Below are positions 33,892-42,178 of a stretch of 55,507 nucleotides of DNA, in pieces. Origin of the DNA: a bacterium (GTDB taxonomy: Bacteria; Vulcanimicrobiota; Vulcanimicrobiia; Vulcanimicrobiales; SCRA01); the NCBI GenBank assembly GCA_004297985.1, contig SCRA01000012.1, positions 1 to 55,507 of the forward strand, given 5' to 3'. The first letter of the stretch is position 1, and each line of letters begins with the position of its first letter. Below the pieces are notes generated by a model. The model was not told the origin of the DNA. It saw nothing but the letters and a program-made list of their open reading frames with translations, and searched no databases. The position numbers and the translations under genes were made by a program.

Positions 33892-34054
33892 GATTTCGAT
33901 TTTCCTGGTGACTGCCAAGATCTCCTATGCTAGCTTGTGGAGGGCCTTGGGTATGGCTGGTGGAGTGTTGCAATTTCTTGTGTAAGAGTTGTGGAAATCT
34001 GGGAGCGATCGGGAGCCTTCGGTGCCCCCATTAAGCCTCTGCGCAGAGATGCGT

Positions 34055-34114
34055 TCTTGAAATCGAACATATGTTCGAGTATGATGGGTCTCCCATGGAG
34101 TCTCTCGCCCTCGA
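34055..34114 (+). repeat. Direct repeat copy 2: intact imuA promoter/start
   Basis: The intact counterpart of 31231-31290 (53 of 60 identical). It includes the functional-looking promoter, the LexA box, the palindrome ATGGGTCTCCCAT (34084-34096) and the first imuA codons. The 2.8 kb between the two copies is the low-GC deaminase island, so the repeats mark a duplication or insertion boundary. Confidence 0.85.
34057..34085 (+). promoter_or_regulatory. imuA promoter with LexA box in the spacer
   Basis: TTGAAA (34057-34062) and TATGAT (34080-34085) are 17 bases apart. The LexA-type box GAACATATGTTC (34065-34076) fills the spacer, so LexA binding would block the promoter. The predicted +1 (about 34092) is three bases before the imuA ATG at 34095, giving an essentially leaderless SOS-inducible transcript for imuA-imuB-dnaE2. 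Confidence 0.87.
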
Positions 34115-34880
34115 CCGCCGCGCCGCCTTTCACGAACTCCGTCTCCGTCTGGCGGGCCGGGAAGGCTTCGTGCCGAGCCTGGGCGAGGGGCTCCAGCCGA
34201 CCGGCCTCCCCGTCCTCGACCGCATGCTGGGGGGCGGCCTCCCCGCCGCATCGCTAGTCGCCCTCGAGGGGGCAGGCTCTTGGAGTCTGGCGGCGGCACT
34301 GCTCGCCGGGGCCACCGCCAATGGTCTGGCCGCCGCCGTTGACGACGGTAGCCTCTATCCGCCGGCATTGGCCGCCGCGGGCGCGGACCTCGACCGGCTC
34401 CTGGTTGTCCATCCACCGCAAGAGGCGCTGGCCCAGGCACGAGCCGCCGATTTGCTCTTGCGCCCCGGCAGCTTCGCGCTGGTGGCGCTGGCGGCGTCCC
34501 CGGTGGCGCACCCCGTCTGGCAGCGCTTGGCCACCCTCTGCGAGCGGGGCGGCTCCTCGCTGCTCGTGGTCGACGCCACCTCGGCGGGGCCGCAGGCGGC
34601 GGCGCCGGCCGCCGTGCGGCTGCGCTGCGAGATCGAGGAGGGGCTCTGGGAAGGGCCGGCCGGCCACCTCTGCCGCCTCGCGGGCTATCGGGTCCGCGTG
34701 GTGCTGCGCAAGCACCGGCGAGGGCGTATCGGCGGCGAGGCGCTGATCGAGATGCGTTGCGAGGGAGCCTCCGATGGCGATAGCCTGCGTCTTCATCCCC
34801 TCCTTTCCCCTGGCCGCCGCATGGAGGGAGCGAACCGCGTGCGCGACGTTGCCGGCGCAGGCGGCGGTCCTGGTGATTAA
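34095..34880 (+). CDS. imuA: ImuA, RecA-like accessory protein of the mutasome
   Basis: The 261-residue protein has the RecA-fold opening of ImuA/SulA-like proteins (LQPTGLPVLDRMLGGGLPAASLVALEGAGSWSLAAALL). The P-loop is degenerate: EGAGSWS (residues 58-64) lacks the Lys, so ATP hydrolysis is doubtful. ImuA links translesion polymerases to RecA filaments. The position directly before imuB and dnaE2, and the LexA-controlled promoter, support the call. The start ATG 34095 is fixed by the promoter. Its last 107 bases overlap the imuB start, so about 35 C-terminal residues are encoded in two frames. Confidence 0.85.
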   Translation: MESLALDRRAAFHELRLRLAGREGFVPSLGEGLQPTGLPVLDRMLGGGLPAASLVALEGAGSWSLAAALLAGATANGLAAAVDDGSLYPPALAAAGADLDRLLVVHPPQEALAQARAADLLLRPGSFALVALAASPVAHPVWQRLATLCERGGSSLLVVDATSAGPQAAAPAAVRLRCEIEEGLWEGPAGHLCRLAGYRVRVVLRKHRRGRIGGEALIEMRCEGASDGDSLRLHPLLSPGRRMEGANRVRDVAGAGGGPGD

Positions 34881-36252
34881 CCGTCCGCAGCGCGGCCAGG
34901 TGATCGCGCTCTCCGCCGCCGCGCGGACGATGGGGGCGCGGCTGGGGATGAGCCAGGTGCAGGCGGCGGCCGCGGCGCCGGAGAGTGAGGTTCTGGTGCA
35001 CGACCCCGCGCTCACCCAGCGCTGCTGGGAGGAGGCGCTGGAGGCGCTCGACGCGGCGAGCCCCGCCGTCGAGAGCCCGCGCGCCGGCGTAGCCTACCTG
35101 GATCTGCGCGGCATCCCATTGACGCTAGAACAACAGCGCGAGCGCATCGCGCGCACGCTGGGCGCCTGGCCGGCACGGGTGGGAATCGCGTCGACGCGGC
35201 TGGCCGCCTATGCCGCGGCCCGCGAGCGGCGCATCGTCGCGCCGCAGGAAGAGGCGGCCTTCCTCGCCGTGCAGCCGCTGCGTCTGCTGGGGCTGCACGC
35301 GGAGGATCAGGAGCGTTTGGCGCTGCTGGGCGTTCGTCGCTTGGGGCAGCTGGCGGCGCTCCCGGGCGGCGGGCTGGCGCGCCGCTTCGGCGCGCAGGCG
35401 CTGCGCTGGCACGCGCTGGCGCGCGGCGAGGATCGCACTCCGTTGCGCCCACGTCCGCGCCACACCACCGTCGCGGCGAGCGCGCAGGCGCAGGAGCCCA
35501 TCGATCGCATGGAGGCGATCCTCTTCGCCTGTCGCGGGCTGATCGAGCAGCTCGCCGCCGATCTCCAACGCGCCGGACGGCGCTGCGCGCGACTGGAGCT
35601 GACGCTGGAGAGCGAGCGTGGCGAGGCGCGCCGTCTGCGCTGCGAAGTGGCCTCACCGACGGCCCGCGCCGAGGTGCTGCTGGCCTTGGTGCGCGCGCGT
35701 TTGGAGGGCGTGGCGGAGGGGCGCGAAGGCGCGATCTGCGAGGCGGTGAGCGGGGCGCGCGTGGAGGCCGTGCGCGTGGAGGATGGCGGCATCCCGCTCT
35801 CGCTGCTGGCAGAGTCGCGCCCCGACTCCGAGACGCTGCAGACGGCGCTGGCGCGCGTAGCGGGCGCTTTCGGCGAAGAGAGCCTGCGCCGCGCCGAAGT
35901 GCGTGAGGCCTTTCGCCCCGAGGGGCGTTTTGCGTACGCGCCGTTCGACGCGCGCAGTGCCTTGGCGTCGGTGGAGCGGCACCGCACCGCGTCCGATACC
36001 GCGACGCAGCCTTCGGCGCATCTGCGCCTGCTGCACGAACGGCGCGAGATCGTTGTGCGCCTGCGCCGCGGCGTGCCGTGTGCGGTGGGTGATGACGAAG
36101 TCGTGGAAGTGGCCGGCCCGTGGCGCACCGCCGAGCGCTGGTGGAGCGAGGGCAGCGAGCGCGACGACTACGACGTGCAGACCGCCGCCGGCACGCTGCT
36201 GCGCATCGCGCGCGAAGGCGCACGCTGGTACGTGCTCGGGAGCTATGCATAA
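34774..36252 (+). CDS. imuB: ImuB, Y-family polymerase-like mutasome hub
   Basis: The 492-residue protein has the ImuB form of the Y-family fold: N-terminus AIACVFIPSFPLAAAWRE, PAVESPRAGVAYLDLRGI, the little-finger region and a C-terminal domain ending RRGVPCAVGDDEVVEVAGPWRTAERWWSE...DDYDVQTAAGTLLRIAREGARWYVLGSYA. The catalytic acidic residues of true Y-polymerases are not evident, as in other ImuB proteins, which act as a scaffold joining ImuA, DnaE2 and the beta clamp. The start ATG 34774 lies within imuA and has GAGGGAG upstream. dnaE2 begins 17 bases after its stop. Confidence 0.92.
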   Translation: MAIACVFIPSFPLAAAWRERTACATLPAQAAVLVINRPQRGQVIALSAAARTMGARLGMSQVQAAAAAPESEVLVHDPALTQRCWEEALEALDAASPAVESPRAGVAYLDLRGIPLTLEQQRERIARTLGAWPARVGIASTRLAAYAAARERRIVAPQEEAAFLAVQPLRLLGLHAEDQERLALLGVRRLGQLAALPGGGLARRFGAQALRWHALARGEDRTPLRPRPRHTTVAASAQAQEPIDRMEAILFACRGLIEQLAADLQRAGRRCARLELTLESERGEARRLRCEVASPTARAEVLLALVRARLEGVAEGREGAICEAVSGARVEAVRVEDGGIPLSLLAESRPDSETLQTALARVAGAFGEESLRRAEVREAFRPEGRFAYAPFDARSALASVERHRTASDTATQPSAHLRLLHERREIVVRLRRGVPCAVGDDEVVEVAGPWRTAERWWSEGSERDDYDVQTAAGTLLRIAREGARWYVLGSYA

Positions 36253-36266
36253 GAGCGAGGTGATTG

Positions 36267-36389
36267 CCCATGCTTCTCGAGAGGCCTCAAGACGCCGCGA
36301 GAGCCCTGGATGGGCGTAGCGGCGTCGCAGTGGAGGTGACTGAGCGCGCAGGAGCGCGCGCGAGGGAACGTCCTCGAGGGAAGCATGGG
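36267..36389. repeat. Palindrome-rich element 1, spanning the dnaE2 start codon
   Basis: Outer arms CCCATGCTTC (36267-36276) and its complement (36380-36389) enclose 103 bases containing further perfect stems: GACGCCGC with GCGGCGTC (36291-36298 and 36319-36326, with an inner GCCC/GGGC), a GCGCGC/GCGCGC hairpin and CGAGG/CCTCG. The 123-bp length is a multiple of three, and the unit contributes most of a 40-residue N-terminal extension of DnaE2. The initiator ATG is inside the left arm. Confidence 0.75.
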
Positions 36390-39300
36390 CAACCACCGAG
36401 CGGCTACGCGGAGCTGCACGCGTGGTCGAACTTCTCGTTCCTGCGCGCGGCGGCTCACCCTGAGGATCTCGCGGAGCGCGCCGCGGCGATCGGCTTGCGC
36501 GCGCTGGCGCTCACCGATCGCGACGGTCTCTACGGCACCGTGCGCCTCTGCCGCGCGGCGCGCGCGGCGGGCCTGCAGGGGATCGTCGGTGCGGAGCTCT
36601 CGTTGGAGGGCGGCGGCTCCCTGGTGCTGCTGGCGCGGACGCGCGCGGGGTACGCCAATCTCTGCCGGGCGATCTCCACGGCGCAGTTGCGCGGGAGCAA
36701 AGGCGATGCGCGCCTGCGCTGGGATGACCTCGACGGACGAGCTAACGATTTGATCGCCCTCTCCGGCTGGCCGCCGCCGGAGGATGCGCAGGCGTGTGCG
36801 GAGCGCCTGCGCGCGCTCTTCGGCGAGTGCGCCTACTTGGAGCTTCAGCATCATCTGCGCCCCGAGGACGCCGCGCTGGTGCGGCGCACCGTGGCGCTGG
36901 CACGCCGCCTGCGCATGCCGTACGTGGCTACCAACGGCGTGCGCTACGCCGTGCGCGAGGACCGCCAGCTCTGCGACGTGCTCACCTGCGTGCGCGAGAA
37001 GACCACGCTTGCCGCCGCCGGCACGCGCTTGGAGGCCAATGCGGAGGCTCATCTCAAGGATGCCGCGGCGATGTACCGCCTCTTCGCGCCCTATCCCGAG
37101 GCGCTCCGCGCCACGCTGGAGATCGCGGAGGCCTGCACGTTCTCGCTCGATCGGCTGGAGGGGCAGTTTCCTTCGTTCCCCGTGCCGGAGGCGTTCGAGA
37201 GCGCGCAGATCTATCTGCGTCACCTGGTTTTCCACGGCGCGCGCGAGCGGTACGGCTCTCCGCTGCCGCGCGATGTGGAGCGGCAGATCGACTACGAGCT
37301 GGGGATCATCGCCAAGTTCGATCTCGCCGGCTACTTTCTGGTGGTATGGGACATCGTGCAGGCGGCGCACCGTCTCGACGTCCTCTGCCAGGGGCGGGGA
37401 AGCGCGGCGAACTCCGCCGTCTGCTACTGCCTGGGCATCACCGCCGTCGATCCCATCCGCAGCGGCTTGCTCTTCGAGCGCTTTCTCTCCGAGGAACGCG
37501 CCGAGGTCCCCGACATCGACATCGACTTCGCCCACCAAGATCGCGAGCGGGTGATCCAGTACGCCTACGAGCGCTACGGCCGCGCCCACGCCGCCATGGT
37601 GGCCGAAGTGATCACCTACCGCGCGCGCAGCGCCATTCGCGACGTCGGCAAAGTGCTCGGCCTCTCGCTGGCCCAAGTTGGCGCGATCGCCAAAGAGTAC
37701 GACGCCCGCGAGTCACTTGCCACCGGAGAGCAAGGCGAGGGATATCCCTGGAGACCCGATGCAGACGGAGGGGAGACGGGGAATGCCAGAGAGCGGGATG
37801 AGAGGCATTCCCGCAGGGGGGATGTGAATTCGCGGCGGAGCCGTGACGGCGAGAGCCGCGAAGAGGTTCAGCGAGGGTTTTCACAGGACGTGAAAACCGG
37901 AGCGGCCCCCGGAGGAGGTGTCCCTCGTCTCGCTCTCGATCGTAGTCATGTGCCGATCGGTGGCGATATCGGCGAGCTTCTGTTCGAGCTCTGCAAGCGC
38001 ATCGAGAAGTATCCGCGGCATCTGGGCATTCACTCCGGAGGGATGTTGCTCACGCGCGATCCGCTGATCGAGGTGGCGCCGGTGGAGTGGGCGACGATGG
38101 CGCAGCGCAGCGTGGTGCAGTGGGACAAGGACGATCTCGCCGACTTGGGTTTGGTGAAGATCGACTTGCTGGGCTTGGGGATGCTCTCGCTGCTGCGCGA
38201 TGCCTTCGCCATGCATAACCGCATGCACCCGGAGCATCCGCTCGCGCTGCGCACGGTGCCGCCGGAGGATGCCCAGACCTACGAGATGCTCTGCCGCGCC
38301 GACTCGGTGGGCGTCTTCCAAGTGGAGAGCCGCGCGCAGATGGCGATGCTGCCGCGCCTGCGCCCGCGCTGCTTCTACGATCTGGTGATGCAGGTGGCCA
38401 TCATCCGCCCGGGGCCGATCCAAGGCGAGATGGTGCACCCGTTCCTGCGGCGGCGCAACGGTCAGGAGCCCGTCACCTATCCGCATCCCAAGCTCCAGCC
38501 CGTGCTCGAGCGCACGTTGGGCGTACCGCTCTTTCAGGAGCAGGGGATGCGTCTGGCGATCGTGGCCGCCGGCTTCACGGCGGGGCAGGCCGATCAACTG
38601 CGCCGCGCGATGGGCAACAAGCGCTCGCGCGAGCGCATGGCGGAGCTCTATCCCAAGCTGATCGAGGGCATGGCCTGCAACGGCATCGATCGCGAGGCTG
38701 CAGAGCGCCTCTTCCAGATGCTCCAAGGCTTCGCCGACTACGGCTTCCCGGAGAGCCATGCCGCCAGCTTCGCGCTGCTGGTCTACGCCTCGGCGTACTT
38801 GAAGCGCCACCACCCCGCGATCTTCACGGCGGCGCTGCTCAACGCGCAGCCGATGGGCTTCTACAGCACCAGCACCGTCGTCAACGACGCCAAGCGCCAC
38901 GGCATCACCGTGCGCCCGCCGCGCGTCGGCGCCAGTGCATGGTGGAGTAACGCCGTTGCCGGCGGCGTGGTGCAGTTGGGCTACCATCTCGTGCGCGCGA
39001 TCGGCGGCCGTCAGCGCGAGCGCATCGAAACGGCGCTTGCCGAAGGGCGCCCCTTCGCGAGTCTGGTGGACTTCGCGCGCCGCACCGGCCTCCCGCGCGC
39101 CGCGTTGGAGAGCCTCGCCTCGGTGGGCGCCTTCGAGCCGTGGTATCGCGACCGTCGCCGCGCGCTCTGGGAGGTGGCGGCGCTGATCGAGCGCGAGGGG
39201 CGCGGAGATCTCGGGCGCCTGATGGAGATCGAGGAGGGCGCGACGCCGCTGGTGCCGCCTAGCGCTCCCGAGGAGACGGCGCTCGATTTCTGGGGGCTGG

Positions 39301-39680
39301 GCCTCACCACGCGCCGCCACCCCATCTCCTACGTGCGCGGCCTCCTGCAGCGCCGGCGTGTGGCCAGCGCCGCGGCGCTCGCGCGCCTGCGCGACGGCGT
39401 GCGCACGCGCGTCGGCGGCCTGGTCATCACGCGTCAGCGCCCCGGTACCGCCAAAGGCTTCGTCTTCCTCACGCTGGAGGACGAGACGGGCGTGGTCAAC
39501 GTGGTGCTGAAGCCGAAGATCTACGAGCGCTTCCGCCGCGTGGCGCGACAGTCGGAGGCGCTGATCGTGGACGGCGTACTGCAGAGCGAGCAGGGCGTGA
39601 TCCACGTGATCGCCACGGAGCTCGCGCCGCTCGATCTCGAAGGCCTCACGCGCGGTACCCGCTCACACGATTTCCACTGA
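36270..39680 (+). CDS. dnaE2: Error-prone DNA polymerase DnaE2
   Basis: The 1136-residue C-family polymerase completes the SOS mutasome. It has a PHP domain (residues 47-, YAELHAWSNFSFLRAAAHPEDLAERA), the polymerase Asp motif PDIDIDF (about 414-420) and VKIDLLGLGMLSLL, GIHSGGMLLT, RHLGIHSGG, the fingers motif RPGPIQGEMVHPFLRRR and a C-terminal OB fold (TRVGGLVITRQRPGTAKGFVFLTLEDETGVVNVVL). The second His of the PHP LHxHS motif is Trp here, typical of loss of PHP nuclease. The ATG at 36270 has AGGTGA upstream and lies inside a palindromic element. A second element adds 64 low-complexity residues (about 489-552) in the palm region. Confidence 0.95.
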   Translation: MLLERPQDAARALDGRSGVAVEVTERAGARARERPRGKHGQPPSGYAELHAWSNFSFLRAAAHPEDLAERAAAIGLRALALTDRDGLYGTVRLCRAARAAGLQGIVGAELSLEGGGSLVLLARTRAGYANLCRAISTAQLRGSKGDARLRWDDLDGRANDLIALSGWPPPEDAQACAERLRALFGECAYLELQHHLRPEDAALVRRTVALARRLRMPYVATNGVRYAVREDRQLCDVLTCVREKTTLAAAGTRLEANAEAHLKDAAAMYRLFAPYPEALRATLEIAEACTFSLDRLEGQFPSFPVPEAFESAQIYLRHLVFHGARERYGSPLPRDVERQIDYELGIIAKFDLAGYFLVVWDIVQAAHRLDVLCQGRGSAANSAVCYCLGITAVDPIRSGLLFERFLSEERAEVPDIDIDFAHQDRERVIQYAYERYGRAHAAMVAEVITYRARSAIRDVGKVLGLSLAQVGAIAKEYDARESLATGEQGEGYPWRPDADGGETGNARERDERHSRRGDVNSRRSRDGESREEVQRGFSQDVKTGAAPGGGVPRLALDRSHVPIGGDIGELLFELCKRIEKYPRHLGIHSGGMLLTRDPLIEVAPVEWATMAQRSVVQWDKDDLADLGLVKIDLLGLGMLSLLRDAFAMHNRMHPEHPLALRTVPPEDAQTYEMLCRADSVGVFQVESRAQMAMLPRLRPRCFYDLVMQVAIIRPGPIQGEMVHPFLRRRNGQEPVTYPHPKLQPVLERTLGVPLFQEQGMRLAIVAAGFTAGQADQLRRAMGNKRSRERMAELYPKLIEGMACNGIDREAAERLFQMLQGFADYGFPESHAASFALLVYASAYLKRHHPAIFTAALLNAQPMGFYSTSTVVNDAKRHGITVRPPRVGASAWWSNAVAGGVVQLGYHLVRAIGGRQRERIETALAEGRPFASLVDFARRTGLPRAALESLASVGAFEPWYRDRRRALWEVAALIEREGRGDLGRLMEIEEGATPLVPPSAPEETALDFWGLGLTTRRHPISYVRGLLQRRRVASAAALARLRDGVRTRVGGLVITRQRPGTAKGFVFLTLEDETGVVNVVLKPKIYERFRRVARQSEALIVDGVLQSEQGVIHVIATELAPLDLEGLTRGTRSHDFH
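37736..37927. repeat. Palindrome-rich element 2, in-frame inside dnaE2 (192 bp)
   Basis: Terminal arms CGAGGGATA (37736-37744) and TGTCCCTCG (37919-37927) pair over nine positions with one G-T wobble. Inside are three perfect stems: GGGAATGCC/GGCATTCCC (37779-37787, 37804-37812), CGCGGC/GCCGCG (37831-37836, 37855-37860) and GGTTTTCAC/GTGAAAACC (37876-37884, 37890-37898). The segment is exactly 64 codons and encodes Arg/Gly/Asp/Glu-rich sequence absent from the conserved polymerase core. The DnaE2 sequence on both sides is normal. Confidence 0.82.
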
Positions 39681-39685
39681 CGCAG

Positions 39686-41233
39686 TTACAGCGCTGGGAG
39701 GACGCGGCGTACCCTGCCGAGCCTGCTCGTTTCGGCTGCCGCGCGCACCAGACCCATCGCCTCCGGCAACGCCTCGCAGATGTCGCCGGCCATCACCCCG
39801 CCCGGCCTACGGCGTTCGGCCACGCGCCCCGCAAGCCCGTGCCAGAAGGCGCCGGCGGCGGCGGCGTCCGTCGGCGAGAGCCCGCGTGCCAGCAGGGTGG
39901 CGATGGTGCCGGTCAGCACGTCTCCGCTCCCCGCCGTCGCCAGTGTGCTCGTTCCCACCCAGCCAAGGCGGAGGCGCATGCCGTTCTGTGCGATCAGCGT
40001 GGGTGAGCCCTTCAACACCAGCAGCGGACCGCGCGCATGCTCCTTGGCGAAGGCCCGTACGGCGCCTATGCGATCGCGTTCCACGTGCTCGCGCGCCATG
40101 CCCGTCAGGCGCGCGAACTCGCCGCTGTGCGGCGTGAGAACGGCAGGTTTCTCCGCCACTAAGTCGACGAAGCCGGCCAGCGCAACCACGCCGTCGGCAT
40201 CGACGACGTATGGGCCGTCGAGCCCCGCGCAGAGCGCATGCACAAGCGTCTGCGTCTCCTCCGTACGACCCAGACCGGGGCCGATGGCGACGGAGCCGGC
40301 ATTCGAGAGTGCGCTGAGCAGCGCGTCGATGCTCTCGGGGATCTCGCGCACCACCACTTCGACGAGGTGGGCGCGCACCACGGCAGCGACGGTCTTCGGC
40401 ACGAAGAGCGTGACGTAGCCCGCCCCGGCGCGCGCGGCGGCTTGGGCGCAGAGCACGGCGGCACCGGGGTAGTCGCCGCTGCCCGCGACGACGGCCACGT
40501 GCCCCGCGGCGTATTTGTCGACGAGCGGGGGACGCTCGGGGACGAGCTGGGCGAACGTCAGACTCTCCAACGCTTGATACGTACGTTGGTGGTCGTCGAG
40601 CAGGCGCGCCGGGAAGCCGATCTCCGAGATCCACAGCTCGCCGGCGTGATGGCGTCCTGGTTCGACGAGCAGACCGCACTTCATCGCGCCCAGCGAGAGC
40701 GTGGCGCGCGCGCGCAGTGTCACGCCCACGCACTCGCCGGTCGTGGGATCGACCCCGGCGGGGACATCGCAGGCGATGACTGGGCCCGCAAAGGCATTGA
40801 GCGCATGGATCACGTGCTCCATCCGCGGCGAGAGCGGAAGGCGGCTGCCCGTGCCCACGAGCGCCTCGATGGCGAGATTCGCGCCGTTCAGCGCAGTGGA
40901 AGGGTCGTTGGGCACAAGTGACACCGTCACGCCACGGTCTGCGGCACGTTCGACGGCGACGCGTGTGGAGATGGAGAGCTCGTGGCGCTCGTGCAGCAGG
41001 TAGAGGGTGCAGCGATGCGTGGATGCAAGCGAGGCCAGCGCCAACGCGCCGTCGCCGCCGTTATTACCCCGCCCGGCGAAACAGACGACGTGGGCACCGG
41101 GCGGAGCGTAGGTACGACAGGTTTCGGCGAGCGCTGCTCCCGCGGCGCCCATCAGCGAGGGCTCCCCGCCGGGAATCGCGGAGACGCCGGCGGCGTCGGC
41201 CGTGCGCATCTCCTCGCGTGTGAGCACGTGCAC
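39686..41233 (-). CDS. nnrD: Bifunctional NAD(P)H-hydrate epimerase / ADP-dependent dehydratase
   Basis: The 515-residue fusion repairs hydrated NAD(P)H. The N-terminal epimerase (YjeF_N) shows AGRGNNGGDGALALASLA and VIACDVPAGVDPTTGE. The C-terminal dehydratase shows YPGAAVLCAQAAARAGAGYVTLFVP, PVLTPHSGEFARLTG and TLATAGSGDVLTGTIATLLARGLSPTDAAAAGAFWHGLAG. The two-domain form is the usual bacterial Nnr protein. It converges with dnaE2 (5 bp between stops) and follows acpS on the minus strand with a 4-bp gap, a common pairing. Confidence 0.95.
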   Translation of the reverse strand: MHVLTREEMRTADAAGVSAIPGGEPSLMGAAGAALAETCRTYAPPGAHVVCFAGRGNNGGDGALALASLASTHRCTLYLLHERHELSISTRVAVERAADRGVTVSLVPNDPSTALNGANLAIEALVGTGSRLPLSPRMEHVIHALNAFAGPVIACDVPAGVDPTTGECVGVTLRARATLSLGAMKCGLLVEPGRHHAGELWISEIGFPARLLDDHQRTYQALESLTFAQLVPERPPLVDKYAAGHVAVVAGSGDYPGAAVLCAQAAARAGAGYVTLFVPKTVAAVVRAHLVEVVVREIPESIDALLSALSNAGSVAIGPGLGRTEETQTLVHALCAGLDGPYVVDADGVVALAGFVDLVAEKPAVLTPHSGEFARLTGMAREHVERDRIGAVRAFAKEHARGPLLVLKGSPTLIAQNGMRLRLGWVGTSTLATAGSGDVLTGTIATLLARGLSPTDAAAAGAFWHGLAGRVAERRRPGGVMAGDICEALPEAMGLVRAAAETSRLGRVRRVLPAL

Positions 41234-41237
41234 TGCG

Positions 41238-41600
41238 TCAGCCCTCCAAGATCACGACGGCGCAGGCGTTGCCGCGCGTGTGGGTGATGGCCACGTGGAT
41301 CTCGCGCGCCCCCGCGCGCTCCATCAGCGAGACGCTGCGCCCCGTGAAGGTCAGTGTCGGTTTCCCGCTGCGCAAGTGCACGACCCCCACGTCGCGCCAG
41401 GGGATGGCGAAGCCGAATGCTTTGCGCGCCGCCTCCTTTGCCGCGAAGAAGCCGGCGAGGCGCTCCGCGGGATAGCGCTTGCGGTACGCGTACTCCATTT
41501 CGTATGGCGTGTAGACGCGGCGGGCGAAGAGCGTCCGGCGGCGTTCGTCGAAGCGATAACGCTCCACTTCGGCCAGATCGATCCCCACGCCGAGGATCAC
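41238..41600 (-). CDS. acpS: Holo-[acyl-carrier-protein] synthase
   Basis: AcpS transfers the phosphopantetheine arm of CoA to ACP. The 120 residues contain GVGIDLAEVERYRF (metal-binding Asp), FFAAKEAARKAFG (Lys-Glu motif) and the C-terminal VAITHTRGNACAVVILE. I chose GTG 41600 (GGAG nine bases upstream), which gives the usual family length and does not overlap the divergent archaemetzincin gene; an in-frame ATG at 41654 would overlap it. It is followed by nnrD with a 4-bp gap. Confidence 0.94.
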   Translation of the reverse strand: MILGVGIDLAEVERYRFDERRRTLFARRVYTPYEMEYAYRKRYPAERLAGFFAAKEAARKAFGFAIPWRDVGVVHLRSGKPTLTFTGRSVSLMERAGAREIHVAITHTRGNACAVVILEG

Positions 41601-41639
41601 GCCGGCCGCTCCGAGAACTCCGGTCGCGCGAGGTGATGC

Positions 41640-42170
41640 GTGAGCCGAATCCACATCGTCCCGATCAACGAGATCGACCCATCCTTTCTTTCCCGGCTCT
41701 CCCTCTGTCTGGAGGAGCGCTTTCTCTATGAGTTTGTCGTCGAGAAGAGTCTAACGCTCCCGGCCAGTTCGATCAATCCTACCCGCAAGCAGTTCTTCCT
41801 CAACACGATCATCTCGAAGATCCAGGCGGCGCGCCCCGGTCCCGGGTACGTCCTCGCGCTCACGCACTTCGACCTCTACAAGACCTCGCACAACTTCATC
41901 TTCGGCGATGCCAACGAGCACGAGCAGGTTGCGGTGGTCTCTCTGCACCGCCTGCGGGCCGACTTCTACGGCGACGGGCCCGACGAGAACACGCTCTTCC
42001 AGCGCACGCTCAAGGAGTGCGTCCACGAGCTGGGCCACGCCTTCGGGCTGAAGCACTGCTACAACGCGCGCTGCGTGATGTACTTCTCCAACTCGATCTA
42101 CGACACGGACAGCAAGCTCTCGTATTTCTGCGAGAGCTGCGATCGGCGCTCCCGAGCCAAGACGCAGTAA
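41640..42170 (+). CDS. amzA: Archaemetzincin-family zinc metalloprotease
   Basis: The 176-residue protein has the defining archaemetzincin motif HELGHAFGLKHC followed by the four-Cys zinc site (HCYNARCVMYFSNS and YFCESC) and the Met-turn CVM. It is therefore a small gluzincin-like soluble protease with two zinc ions. The family is patchy in bacteria and its substrates are unknown. The start is GTG at 41640 (SRIHIVPINEID). It lies between acpS and birA genes on the opposite strand, as a single gene. Confidence 0.93.
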   Translation: MSRIHIVPINEIDPSFLSRLSLCLEERFLYEFVVEKSLTLPASSINPTRKQFFLNTIISKIQAARPGPGYVLALTHFDLYKTSHNFIFGDANEHEQVAVVSLHRLRADFYGDGPDENTLFQRTLKECVHELGHAFGLKHCYNARCVMYFSNSIYDTDSKLSYFCESCDRRSRAKTQ

Positions 42171-42178
42171 GCAGCGCG

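Noticed and set aside
37881-39605. A 574-codon minus-strand frame opposite dnaE2
   Set aside because: The opposing dnaE2 has full family motifs; this frame has His/Arg/Gln-rich low-complexity content and no ribosome site.
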